This document shows, piece by piece, positions 35,001 to 43,924 of a stretch of DNA of 64,000 nt. Within the stretch, counting starts at the first letter, position 1; each line of letters starts with the position of its first letter. Made by a program: the position numbers and the translations under genes. The DNA is from Paracyclopina nana (lineage: Eukaryota > Arthropoda > Copepoda > Cyclopoida > Cyclopettidae), in NCBI GenBank assembly GCA_019096065.1, contig JAGUCH010000009.1, positions 940,001 to 1,004,000 on the forward strand, written 5' to 3'. The notes beneath the pieces were generated by a model. That model did not search any database, was not told the origin of the DNA, and saw only the letters and a program-made list of their open reading frames with translations.

Positions 35001-35273
35001 ACCCGGCTTGGGCGGTTGCAAATTGGGCTTGCCGCGGCACTTGTGCTTGGTGTTTTGCAAGTGATCGCAAGGATCCTCAGCCGCCGTTTTTTCTGGGTCA
35101 AAAACGAGGCCGTCGGCGCAGAGTTTCCTGGTGAGCTGGCCATTGCGGCACTCAAAGTACCTATCACATTGTTCTGGATGGGCGAAAAGGCCATCGGGTT
35201 CTGGGCACTCGAAATCAACCTGTCCTCTAGTCCAGCTGATGAACAGGGATAGTATCAGTACCGCAGAAAACAT
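32094..35273 (-). CDS. Secreted chitin-binding peritrophin-like protein, three CBM14 domains
   Basis: 1,059 residues in a single open exon. A signal peptide (about residues 1-18) is followed by three peritrophin-A/CBM14 domains with six cysteines each (about 21-80, 97-155, 198-258), as in obstructor/Gasp-type cuticle proteins. Then comes a long disordered part: acidic and dibasic segments, a Thr run (about 570-600) coded by a GTT microsatellite at 33535-33640, and a Pro/Gln-rich end. It should bind chitin in cuticle or gut lining. An acceptor (CAG at 35288-35286) lies just upstream of the ATG; an ATG|GTAAGA donor at 36060-36057 could supply an alternative start, adding in frame the five residues MKSSK. 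Starts split in this way are common in arthropod cuticle genes. No catalytic domain is seen. Confidence 0.92.
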   Translation of the reverse strand: MFSAVLILSLFISWTRGQVDFECPEPDGLFAHPEQCDRYFECRNGQLTRKLCADGLVFDPEKTAAEDPCDHLQNTKHKCRGKPNLQPPKPGDANCPRQNGVYPSPDLTECDKFYSCLNGVGSVQQCAEGLYYDPDIGTCVWARESTRKGCLSATQRANSQDSGGSRRQRQRDQPSAQDSQKPGESLANGFTCPGGKLGVHPALPHPDSCRLYYVCLNGITPNEAGCGPGLVFNADTSKCDDPKNVPGCEDTYETRSAAKTRSRPTSNSNNNAPSNNNNNDNIDPDQFAKILELLSNPKLKSILKPEVADAIEENLSALGDQHGRDEGNQERGSSKRRVARPRPSQNDDSQAEDSQSEASVASISNRKIPASRRNKFTSRFIPKVKPVGELDNLSENAIIAATDDEQPLEEDSLENEIILSTTTLRSSATSSVKEEADEDEEEIDEDDGGNNGPFRKFKLRRPPGQRSSSVVRRKKPDMKTLENLGEEMIKDILEGAIDNGEESEEDIVRNSGDFRENFNDFLSEFRKKKLQERQRGRPRTTTTFEPPATTTTTTTTTTTTETTTTTTETTTTTTETTTTTSFAPTIRETPGFIFQPTVRPQLPPAPSSNENNNKGGQKFTTQKQPDGPFEYIYYYEYEYDDDQQQLPSPQEQTNESAVRNSQFPKFTAAPEQPRRPPVAPPPPAPLARTTPSPIRPEPPRRPQERPQEPRQPQEPLQRDPPQRLPSFSFFPVREQLGVSNEDFPSPARPNPQSPERVTPPEPAVELNRPRARVVRPQEAEPEVSHRERQPPQQPVRPSSVRVLPDPQVITDDRPPVEERPRAIAQQPSRPSNDDNNTPFTAFRNFPQFPRTPAPDRDPRPEPPRPTEPLRPQFPQQDQFAPEVQSNVPIVPEQPRPQQQQPQLQQIFGGGQAPNQFNLGPFTAFSSFQQRPQQQQFQQPLRDSNSGFDAVRNTVVHDSSSQSSSFFSFQRPEFNANQQAQPTRFPVAQRPSPIGPSNQQQPTFFAAFPNIPNLGAFVDPRGSSQRSQRDLPGEDSATPPVEKYKFPQAEFGGFVPIKRY

Positions 35274-36057
35274 TTTGCTCGATTTCTGAAAAGGAAAAAA
35301 ACAACAACAATTTTTTAGCTTTAAAAAACTTATTAGCGCTATTTAGCTGTTGTTTATTTAACATACGGGTCACTCTAGTGCGCCTGTGACGGCGCGGCTC
35401 GCCCGCCAGCTAACTAGGCCAGGCGTCAGCTGACCTATTATTCCAAGTTTGATATATGACATGTTTTATCTCGCCATTAACAAAAAAGAGACTACATTTT
35501 CAAATTAATGACCATTTAAAATGATGAGCCATTAAGCGCTCTGAATGGCTTTTAATAATTTCAGCGTCACAGAGAGGAAAGTTACGCAATGAACTCGCGT
35601 AGCAGAGGATACATGCATTATTGCTACGCTACGTATGTTGAATTATTCATGAAAATGTGATCCAGTTTTTGGCTCTCATGATGCACAATGATGCATCTGC
35701 TACGCCCATGATCAGCTGAGCTAAAATGCTAAATGTCAATGCCAATGAGCGGAGAACCACGCGCGGATCATGTCACGACTCAACTTTTTTTTCCAGCTGC
35801 AAAAGTCCTTCGCCGATTGAATTAAAATAATCGGGAGAGCTTTTAAAAGCCTCTTTTCATCGCGATCAAGGTTGAATTCAAGCCTCACGATGATCTAAGA
35901 TCGATGGCCAATTCGTTTTTTCTCCAAATTTACCTTCTTTTTTCAAGGGCCAAATGCAGTACGCGTACGGCATATGCATGCAAATATAAAACGCGACAAG
36001 CCAAGAAAACTTGTCAAGGCTTTTGTTAAATTGTACGTTGAAAAAAAAAAGTCTTAC

Positions 36058-36060
36058 CAT
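36058..36060 (-). other. Possible start-codon exon of the peritrophin-like gene
   Basis: ATG directly followed by a good donor (GTAAGA). Joined to the acceptor at 35286/35285 it adds twelve in-frame bases before the internal ATG. The intron would be 772 bp. Supported only by splice signals and phase. Confidence 0.4.
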
Positions 36061-36898
36061 GGAATGCTAGGTGCGTTCATGCTTGAGTTCGAGTCGGAAC
36101 TGAGTGCCCAAGCACGGAAATAATGTTGCTACTGGTGCTGCGCTGGTGGGTGAGTGAATGTGGAGCAGCGCTGATGACCGTGAGATCGAATCCCACTCAA
36201 GGCCAACGCGAATTCTCGGTGTTGCTGCTGCAGTAGGCATGCAACCCTAATGCGCAAGGAGTCGCCATGGGGCGCGGTCCAAATATCATCAACCTGCGGC
36301 TCAAGCCCAACCTGCAGATCGGACGGCGGCAACAACAATACGCTCCAATTTATTCGCTTCTCCTTTCCAAACTACCTTGAGGAGATGGCACGGCACACTA
36401 AAATTCACCAGTCGCTCCCTTCCACCTTTACTTACGCCGGGGATATCATGATGCGCGCGCGTACGCACGTGGCGCGCGAGAAATTGCATCGATTCGCGAC
36501 GCTTCCTTGCATCAACTGCCGTCAACGAAAGCGGATTCATTTTGCCAAGATCCGATGACGTCTTTCCTTTCTTGGTGACGCGCGCCTTTTTTACAATTTG
36601 GGAAAAGAATGAAGTGACGGGAAATAAAGATGCTACCGTATCAATGTCGCATCACTTAACACCAGCCAGAGGCGAATTTGGGTTCAATTCAGTCACGCGA
36701 CTTTTAGGAAATAGAAGATAAGTCGGCTAACCCAACTATGAGAGGATACGCATGTTTTAAAGTTGCTGACCTTAGAACGCTAACTAAGTTAGTCAAGAAT
36801 GTAACTTTCATTCTTATCACGTGAGTGGAGGAAAAAAACGGAAAAAACAACAGCATGTAGCGCGGATTTCTACATGTAGACGAAATATAGAATGTGCT

Positions 36899-37085
36899 GT
36901 TCAAATCCGCGTCCGCAGAAATCCGTAACATAATCCCCCGTTCAGTAAAAATCTTTTTAGATTTGACAATCCCTTCAGAAAAATCCGATTGACTGAGAAA
37001 ACTTTTTGCATAGCGGATTTTTGCTGAGAGGAAATTCACTTACGGGGTTTTCACGGAGCGGATTTTTGCGGACGCGGATTTGAAC
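36899..37085. mobile_element. Small MITE, 187 bp
   Basis: Perfect 19 bp inverted ends GTTCAAATCCGCGTCCGCA, with weaker inverted similarity continuing inward. No coding capacity. Confidence 0.75.
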
Positions 37086-38341
37086 GGATATACCGAAAGA
37101 TAAGGGGAGCTACGACCTTTGTCGAAGCAAATGCGCGCCCCGCGATACAGCGCGATTGGCACAATGCGCACTTTACGTGCTCGCTCGCTTATGGAAGCCT
37201 GAACATCGCCATGCATGTCAAAACCTTAATTCTCGCGAGTCTTCGTCCGTGGAAGATTATTCCGCGAGCATTGCGCGGTGTCGTCCTTTTTTGGGCCCGA
37301 GAGTGAGCGTTGCGTCATCGGCTCTTCTACGCGTATTCCTTCTCAGGAAGCTCGTGAAAAATGTCCCCCCAACGATTTTTCATTTGGATGCCTCGTATTG
37401 CTACTGCCAAGGTCCATTTCACGGTGATGGAAGATTGCACTTATTTCGACATCGACGCGCTGCAAGCGCGATGCGAAACGGAGATTTTTGGGCAGATCAA
37501 AAAACAAGGTCCATCGTCCCTCGGTTTACTTCATAGCATATCTGCTATTTTCATGGCCGCACGTGACACCGACGCAGAGACTCTCATGGCCTGTAGTTGG
37601 ATCATGATTTTATTATAAAAAAAGTAGCTTGAAATTCGTCCTTTTCCGACGTCTCGCTTCGCTTCACTTTAGCCGTAGTTGATGACAATCCAATTATGAT
37701 TAAAGCTCCGCTATGCGCGGCACAAGAATGCATTTTGCCATGAGCTGCGCGCGTTCATCAAAAATTAATAGCACGTCTAACGTCAGCTGACGTTGGCGCT
37801 AGCTAGCCCGAGTGAGGCGGGCCGCGTCATGACGCGCGTACTGCGAGCGAGCCAAACGCGCTGAATAGCCTAAATAATACAGCAAAGCATCCTACATATG
37901 CATCATTTCTCATGCTCTCCATATCTTTTTGATGATTGCCTCGATTGGCTCTTAACGATGCATATGATAATGCACTACCATGAATGATATGTTGTTTGCT
38001 GCGTGGAGCACCCAAATTGATTTCCCAGCCCACCCGAAAATGCTTTTCCATTTCAATTTTCAGTCAGAGAAAAAAGATGACTTCAGCCTCATGCGCGGGC
38101 GTAAACAATCTGACACAAGTAAACATGTCTGGAACTTTGAGCTGATTTGCCGATTTCACGGCGGCGGAAAACTGCAAGCTTTTCACTGGTACCAGTGAAT
38201 TATTGTGCAGTCAAAGCTTTGACGACAAAGTTTTTACGTCCGTTTGCTTCATGTGACTTTGTCGTCGAGGCCCCGGTTTATGACAAGAAAGAGCGCGCTC
38301 CGCGCTATTTATGCAGCCTATACTGCGGCATGCTTCTATAC

Positions 38342-38380
38342 AACGGCCTCTCCTTCAGCTGAGGAGGAAGAGAGGCCGTT
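38342..38380. other. Short hairpin upstream of PIP4K
   Basis: AACGGCCTCT pairs with AGAGGCCGTT, with an inner CTCCTTCAGCTGAGGAG palindrome. It may fold as RNA or be a small foldback relic. Confidence 0.4.
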
Positions 38381-38541
38381 TTGGCCTCCTCTGGCGGCTT
38401 TCTCTCGTCCGACGAGGATCGATAACTTCGTGTGGCCGCTGAAGTAATTTGTCAGTTGGCTCGCGAAAACCGCCATGATCAGTTGGATACAATAGCTCGC
38501 TTTTCTCGAGATTTGTATAGTCAAAGCTGTAGTGGAGGAAA

Positions 38542-40895
38542 ATGGCGGCCGAGGCTCCCAGCTCGTTGAGCATCATCAAGACGAAAAACATCAAAGTGAA
38601 GCATCCAAAGCGGAAATTGTACCGAGCTTCAGAGCCTTTGATGTCGGTGCTCATGTGGGGCATCAACCACACGGTGAGGGAATTGACCCACGTGAGCATC
38701 CCGGTCATGCTCATGCCCGACGACTTCAGGGCATTCACCAAAATCAAGGTGGACAATTTCGCCTTCAACAAAGAAAATCTGCCCAGTCATTTCAAAGTGA
38801 GTATGCGATGATCCATTTGTATGGAAATCTGAGCGCAGGAGCCCATTAGCAAATGATATCTGGTTTTCCCCCAATGATGCACACAATGAGAGCGTAATTG
38901 GGCACACTCAATATTAATTCCTACTTTTCCGTCATATATAGAGTCTCATTTTTCCAATGCAACCATGATACTACTTTATGCAATGCGACGAAAACTGAAA
39001 TTCAAGTTGCGCCATTGTATTCAAACCTGACTTACATAAAATTCCTCACGCTTCTCGCGAACGCTCACGTTTCGGCGACAAAAGGCCAAAAATAGACACT
39101 CAGAGTCCTTCTTGAGCTTAATGATCCGTGATTGACTATTTAGGCTGATTCAGAGAATTTGAACGCTCCAGCTTATGACAGTTTATAAATAAATGTATGA
39201 ATCAGGCAGTGTAGATGGCGCCAGAGCAGCGCGGGCGGGCCGGTACGGCGGATCGCAATACAAGTGGCGCCACCTGGTTTAAACGTTGCGTATTTTGATT
39301 CCAGGTCAAAGAATATTGCCCCCTGGTGTTTCGCAACTTGCGCGAGCGTTTTGGCATCGATGACGGCTCCTATTTAAAGTCCCTCACCAAAGCCCCGAAA
39401 CCCATGGACCCGCCCACGGGTCGCAGCGCCGGGGCCAAGTTTTACAGCTCGAGCGATCACATCTACATGATCAAGACCATCACAGCCGAGGAAGTTGAGC
39501 AGATCCACTTTCTGCTCAAGCACTACCATCCCTATGTTGTGGAGAGGCACGGCAAGACCCTGCTGCCCCAGATCCTGGGCCTGTACAGGCTGACCGTGGA
39601 CAACATTGAGCACTACGTGGTTGTCATGCGCCAAATCTTCTCGGCTCGATTGAAAATTCATACCAAGTACAAGCTGAAGGGGTCCACAGTGGACCGCGAG
39701 GCCTCGCAAAAGGAGCGGGCCAAGGACCAACCTTGCTACAAGGACAATGACTTCCTCCAGGACGGGGTCAAAATCACAATAGGCCAAGAGGCAAAAGACA
39801 CAGTGATGAATACATTGAATGCCGATGTGGCCTTCTTGGCTCGCATCCACGTCATGGGCTATTCTCTCATTTTTGGCGTGCATAATTTGGATGTTGCTGA
39901 GGAGAACTTGCTGCTCACTGAACGGGAAGAGGAAGATGGTGATAACGAGGACGAGGACAATGAGGACGACGAAGATCCCTACGATTCTGGCGGCTCGGGA
40001 CCGGCTAATCCGCTCACACCGCCAGATTCGCCGCCTTTTCAGGTATAAGCCATTGGAGGGACAAACTTTTTCGCTAGATGGCGCTTTTTGGCCAAGTCTA
40101 TTTGGAAAAACTGGCGCGCGCGAAACTTGTCACGTGATCACGAGCGGCAATTTGGTTGGCTGGTCAGCGGAGCCAGGTTAGAAAAAGTTGGTTTCAGCAA
40201 TGAAAAGCTTGGAAATTTGCGTGAGTTGCAGCTGGTTTTATGGCTTGAAAGGGTGCCATTTTAACCGTAGATTATGTCGTATTAATAAAGTTTTTAGAAT
40301 TAGTGCACCAAAAGCCAAAAAATAGCCCATTGGTGATTGCCTATATAGTGTTGCCATGTCAAATGTACTGGGCAAAGTAGCCGGGTTAGATGGCGCATGG
40401 AATCTAGCGACTTTATAACTCCACGCACCGCAGCGCCATCTACGACCTTTGCCTTTCAATCAGAAAGCTCCCTAATTTGTTTGTACTCTTCTCTATACAT
40501 ATCGGCTTTCTGCTTAGCTTTCCCGTGTTTAGCTTAACAAGTACCTACTTCTAACAGGCCTAGTTATGCAACATCCAGGAAAGAATGAATGCCGCTGTCA
40601 TGGCCACTTTTTCATTGTTTTTGCCGTCATTTTTCAGGATCTGCAACAGGGGGAGAATCAAGTGGGCGCCATTGACCAAGAACGCGACATTTATGCGATT
40701 CCGTCAAAGAGCAAGCGCGAGGTGTATTTCCTCGCACTTGTGGACATTTTGACGACCTACGGTGTCAAAAAGCAAGCTGCCAAAGTGGCGAAAACGGTGA
40801 AATATGGCGCGAGTAACGTCGAAGGTATATCAACAATCGAACCTGACCAGTATGCCGCTCGCTTCCTCGAATTCATCGCCAACGCAATGGAATAA
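38542..40895 (+). CDS. PIP4K-like: Type II phosphatidylinositol phosphate kinase (PIP4K) with changed catalytic loop
   Basis: Family role: phosphorylates PI5P to PI(4,5)P2. Exons 38542-38796, 39305-40042 and 40638-40895 join in phase 0 and give 416 residues (human about 406-420). Strong family matches: [37 protein letters not shown], the G-loop region with [35 protein letters not shown] and the end [15 protein letters not shown]. The catalytic-loop motif MDYSLL, however, reads MGYSLI: the Asp known to be required in PIP4K2B (Asp278) is Gly270 here (codon 39857-39859), and the nearby Lys is also changed (HVMG for KIMD). The metal-binding Asp in VDIL is kept. An acidic insert follows. Inferred: weak or dead kinase that may act as a scaffold. 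Confidence 0.93.
40045..40416 (+). repeat. 0.37 kb dispersed repeat, copy 2, abutting a splice donor
   Basis: Same family as 16208-16580. Homology starts at ATAAGCC, directly after the GT of the PIP4K intron 2 donor (40043-40044). It carries CTCF-like cores at 40076-40085 and 40388-40397. Confidence 0.85.
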
Positions 40896-42080
40896 TTTTC
40901 TCGCGCACATCCATTCGCGGTTCAGGATCACAATTTATTTATTACTGCAACAACCATGCTATTGCAAGACAAAACTGTGGGCAATCAAAATCACACACAC
41001 ACACAATTTTAAGAAAGTATTAGATCATCATCACACACGCTACCACCAATGAACATCATTATTAATGTAGACCAAACATAGAGATTATTACCATAAAGGA
41101 GGAATAAAGGCGATATTATACTCAGCGCACTAATTTGAGCCACTTAGAAATGCACTTTTGTCACATTTGACTTTTATCCATAATCTTTTGGTGAGTGGAC
41201 AGAACATCTGGTAGCTCTGCTGCTGCTGCCGCGCGTCAAAACAAACTTTTGTAGCAGTCGAGGTTAGAGTAGCGCAGTAGCTGAGAAATCTCATCAAATA
41301 TGCTGCTATCTTCCTTAGAATTCAAATTGTTTCAAGCAGAACATTTGAGTGAGTATTTCATGCACTTCTACCTTATTTCCAAATAAATTTAATTATAAAA
41401 ATATAATTTGAACATTAACTAATAACAGTAATTAACGATCCAAGATTTTGTTTCTATTTATTATTTTTAAGCGCTACCTTGATATAGGGTTCTTAATATT
41501 CCTCCGCGACTTCGTAGTACTAGTAAAACGCGGAGAAATATCAAGAACCCTACCTTGATATTATTTCGTCTTTTAAAAGTATTGTTTTGCGCTCTGAACG
41601 CGGTTATTAGTTAGGATTTTTGTGATAAAAAATCTTCTCTCAGAGCTCACAGTACTTCCTCGTTTAACTGCTTTCGTGTATATCGCTACAAAGGTCTGCT
41701 ATACAGTAGAGTTATACCGATGATGCCTCCGAATAGTAATTTTTGCAGCTCGACATCAGTTGATGTGCACAATAGCGCAATTATCGTTGTCGTCGTTACT
41801 CGTTGCAGCTTTGAGTCCAAGCGGGCTGGAGTGCGTTTCTTTGTGTCAGATACGGAAAAAAAGCCTTCAATCAGAAAGGTCGGCCAGAGAAAGAAGACGT
41901 AGCCCAAGGTCGTTTTTTGTCTACCTACTGTGCAAGGCCTACTCTCTGGCCTTTATTTCAGTTTCTCCCAGTCCTTTGTTTCCGAAGGAGCCGCAACAGC
42001 TAGCTTCGAAACGAACACAAGGTAAAATAATAATGATTATCAATTACTTACTCATGACTCATGCGGATTTTTCAATAAAG
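40896..42080. other. Intergenic region and caspase 5' untranslated region
   Basis: 1.2 kb. It contains a PIP4K poly(A) signal (AATAAA, 41103-41108), a CA microsatellite (about 40992-41003), a hairpin (41486-41551), and the probable 5' untranslated exon of the caspase gene, ending at a CAAG|GTAAAA donor near 42020. Confidence 0.5.
41486..41551. other. 23 bp stem hairpin upstream of caspase
   Basis: Arms at 41486-41508 and 41529-41551 pair with two mismatches around a 20-base loop. The direct repeat CTACCTTGATAT flanks both sides, like a target duplication. Either a tiny foldback element or a hairpin RNA. Confidence 0.5.
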
Positions 42081-43602
42081 ATGTCCGAGGTCGCCAAAAC
42101 GCCGGTGGATCTTTTGCACCGTATGCAGATTAAGGCGGATTTGGCCTCCGCAGTAGAGGCCGATTCCGGAGAAACCTCGGAGGTGCAACGAGATGATGAA
42201 ATCACCTTGGATCAAGCAGATGCTTGGGGATTTGGTGCCAGAGGCAACAATGGTCAGCAACAAGCACAGGTATAATTTGCCGACTGCTGCCGATTTGATG
42301 TTTTTCGTCAAATGACCGAGGGTCAGTGGCTCAGTGCGCCGGCGCTCGGACCCACGGCCATTTCGCGGAAAATCAGATTTGTAAACAAACGTAAAGTCAT
42401 GCGATGACAAGTTCGTTATTGTGAAAAAGGTAGCTGTTGGCCTTCACAAAATAACATGTTTGCTTATCTTGCTGCTCTTAAGAAAGCAAACACCATCATC
42501 AAGTGGCACCAGCGCAAACACATTCACCATAATTCAGTGGCCAAAAATTCCCTTTTTTTCAATTGCTGTAGAAGATCGCGGCCATGCCAGTGGAGCGTGA
42601 CTCCGAAGTGTACAACATGAACCATCGCCGTCGTGGAACGGCCATCATTTTCAACCACAAGAACTTTGACCCTCGCCTCGGCTTGAAAGCTCGCAATGGA
42701 ACTGATCGAGATCGAGACAACCTTCGCATCACTTTGAGGCAGCTGGATTTCGATGTCAAAGTCTATGACGATTTGCCATACAAGGAAATGGAGCGAATCC
42801 TGGAGGATTTGGCCAATGACAATCATGCAGATGCGGATTGCGTTTTCGTCGCTGTCCTGTCCCATGGTGAATTGGGCATTTTGTATGCATGTGACCAACC
42901 TTTCAAACCCGATCGATTATGGAGCCATTTCAATGCAGAAAAGTGCCCTTCACTTGCTGGCAAACCCAAATTGTTCTTTGTGCAGGTAAAACGCTATTGA
43001 TTTCTGAGGAGCAGCTTGAATTCCCAGTTAATTATGCTTTGAAGTTGTAGTTTTTTGCTCGAGTGTCAAGATTGATGCCTGCTTTCTTTGTGTCCTTTAT
43101 GTTTCACTAATAGATTTCTTGGAATTTTACTGACACTTCTGTGACATTATTTGTCAGCAGCAAAAAGCTGAAACATGCCTGACCTGTTTCACTCAACTTC
43201 TATGATAAGTTCTTCATTTTCATTTTTCAGGCATGCCAAGGTGACCAACTCGATGCTGGCGTTCGATTGCAAAAAGTCAACTACACTGAAACCGACTCGA
43301 ATTCGATGAGCTACAAAATCCCATCTCATGCTGATTTCCTGATTGCTTACAGCACCATCCCTGGATTCTACTCCTGGAGAAATACTACTGCCGGCTCTTG
43401 GTTCATCCAGGCTGTCTGTGAGGTGCTGCAACGCTATGGCACCACCTATGACTTACTCTCCAACTTGACCAGAGTGGCCAGGAAAGTGGCTTTTGATTTC
43501 CAGTCCAATACTCCAGGCGATTATGTGATGCACGAGAAGAAGCAGATTCCTTGCATCACTTCAATGCTCACGAGGGATATCTTCTTCCACAGGAAACTTT
43601 AA
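42081..43602 (+). CDS. Effector-type caspase
   Basis: Cysteine protease of apoptosis. Exons 42081-42269, 42572-42985 and 43231-43602 join in phase 0 and give 324 residues. A short prodomain of about 65 residues without CARD or DED marks an executioner (caspase-3/7/DrICE-like). The catalytic histidine lies in LSHGELG (about 161) and the catalytic cysteine in QACQG (about 203); this pentapeptide is split by the last intron after the Gln. The Arg of the S1 pocket (HRRRG) and the small-subunit segment SWRNTTAGSWFIQ are present, so activity is expected. The start ATG directly follows a 3' splice site, so upstream in-frame ATGs are probably intronic. The gene converges with UTP25. Confidence 0.95.
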
Positions 43603-43924
43603 TTGACCCCTCACAAAAACATTATGTCAGACATTGTGAGCTTTGCATAGTTTCCCCCCCTTTAGAACCTGATCTCCTTGTTTTTCCACCTCATCACATG
43701 TCATGTCGTCATCAACACCAGGGAATTGAAGCTAAAGTAGAGAAACCATAAGAAAGGGGGCAGGCAATTTTTCAATCTATAGGGAGAGCCAGTTTTAATT
43801 TGTTACCATAAAATTCAAAATCAAGCCATACTAGTACATAATTTTCCTCGTATTATTTTTGTAAAGAAAAATCACAAAGCTGCCATCAACTAAATTTATT
43901 TTTAGATCATGCAATAAAGATTTT
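43603..43924. terminator. Convergent 3' flanks of caspase and UTP25
   Basis: The caspase poly(A) signal AATAAA is at 43913-43918, and the UTP25 signal (minus strand) at 43900-43895. Each lies beyond the other, so the mature 3' ends should overlap by tens of bases. Confidence 0.55.

Larger units (their letters stand above)
36061..38541. other. Intergenic region between divergent genes
   Basis: 2.5 kb without a supported gene; patches are GC-rich and CpG-containing (about 36240-36560, 37120-37360, 37780-37860). It holds a 187 bp MITE, a perfect 16 bp palindrome (37779-37794) and a hairpin (38342-38380). The open frames at 37156-37618 show no family features. Confidence 0.55.

Noticed and set aside
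37156..37618. Two overlapping open frames of 126 and 85 residues
   Set aside because: No recognisable motif; GC-rich patch with few stops by chance.
41760..42080. Long amino-terminal extension of the caspase
   Set aside because: A donor near 42020 and an acceptor directly before the ATG at 42081 show that the in-frame upstream part is untranslated exon and intron.
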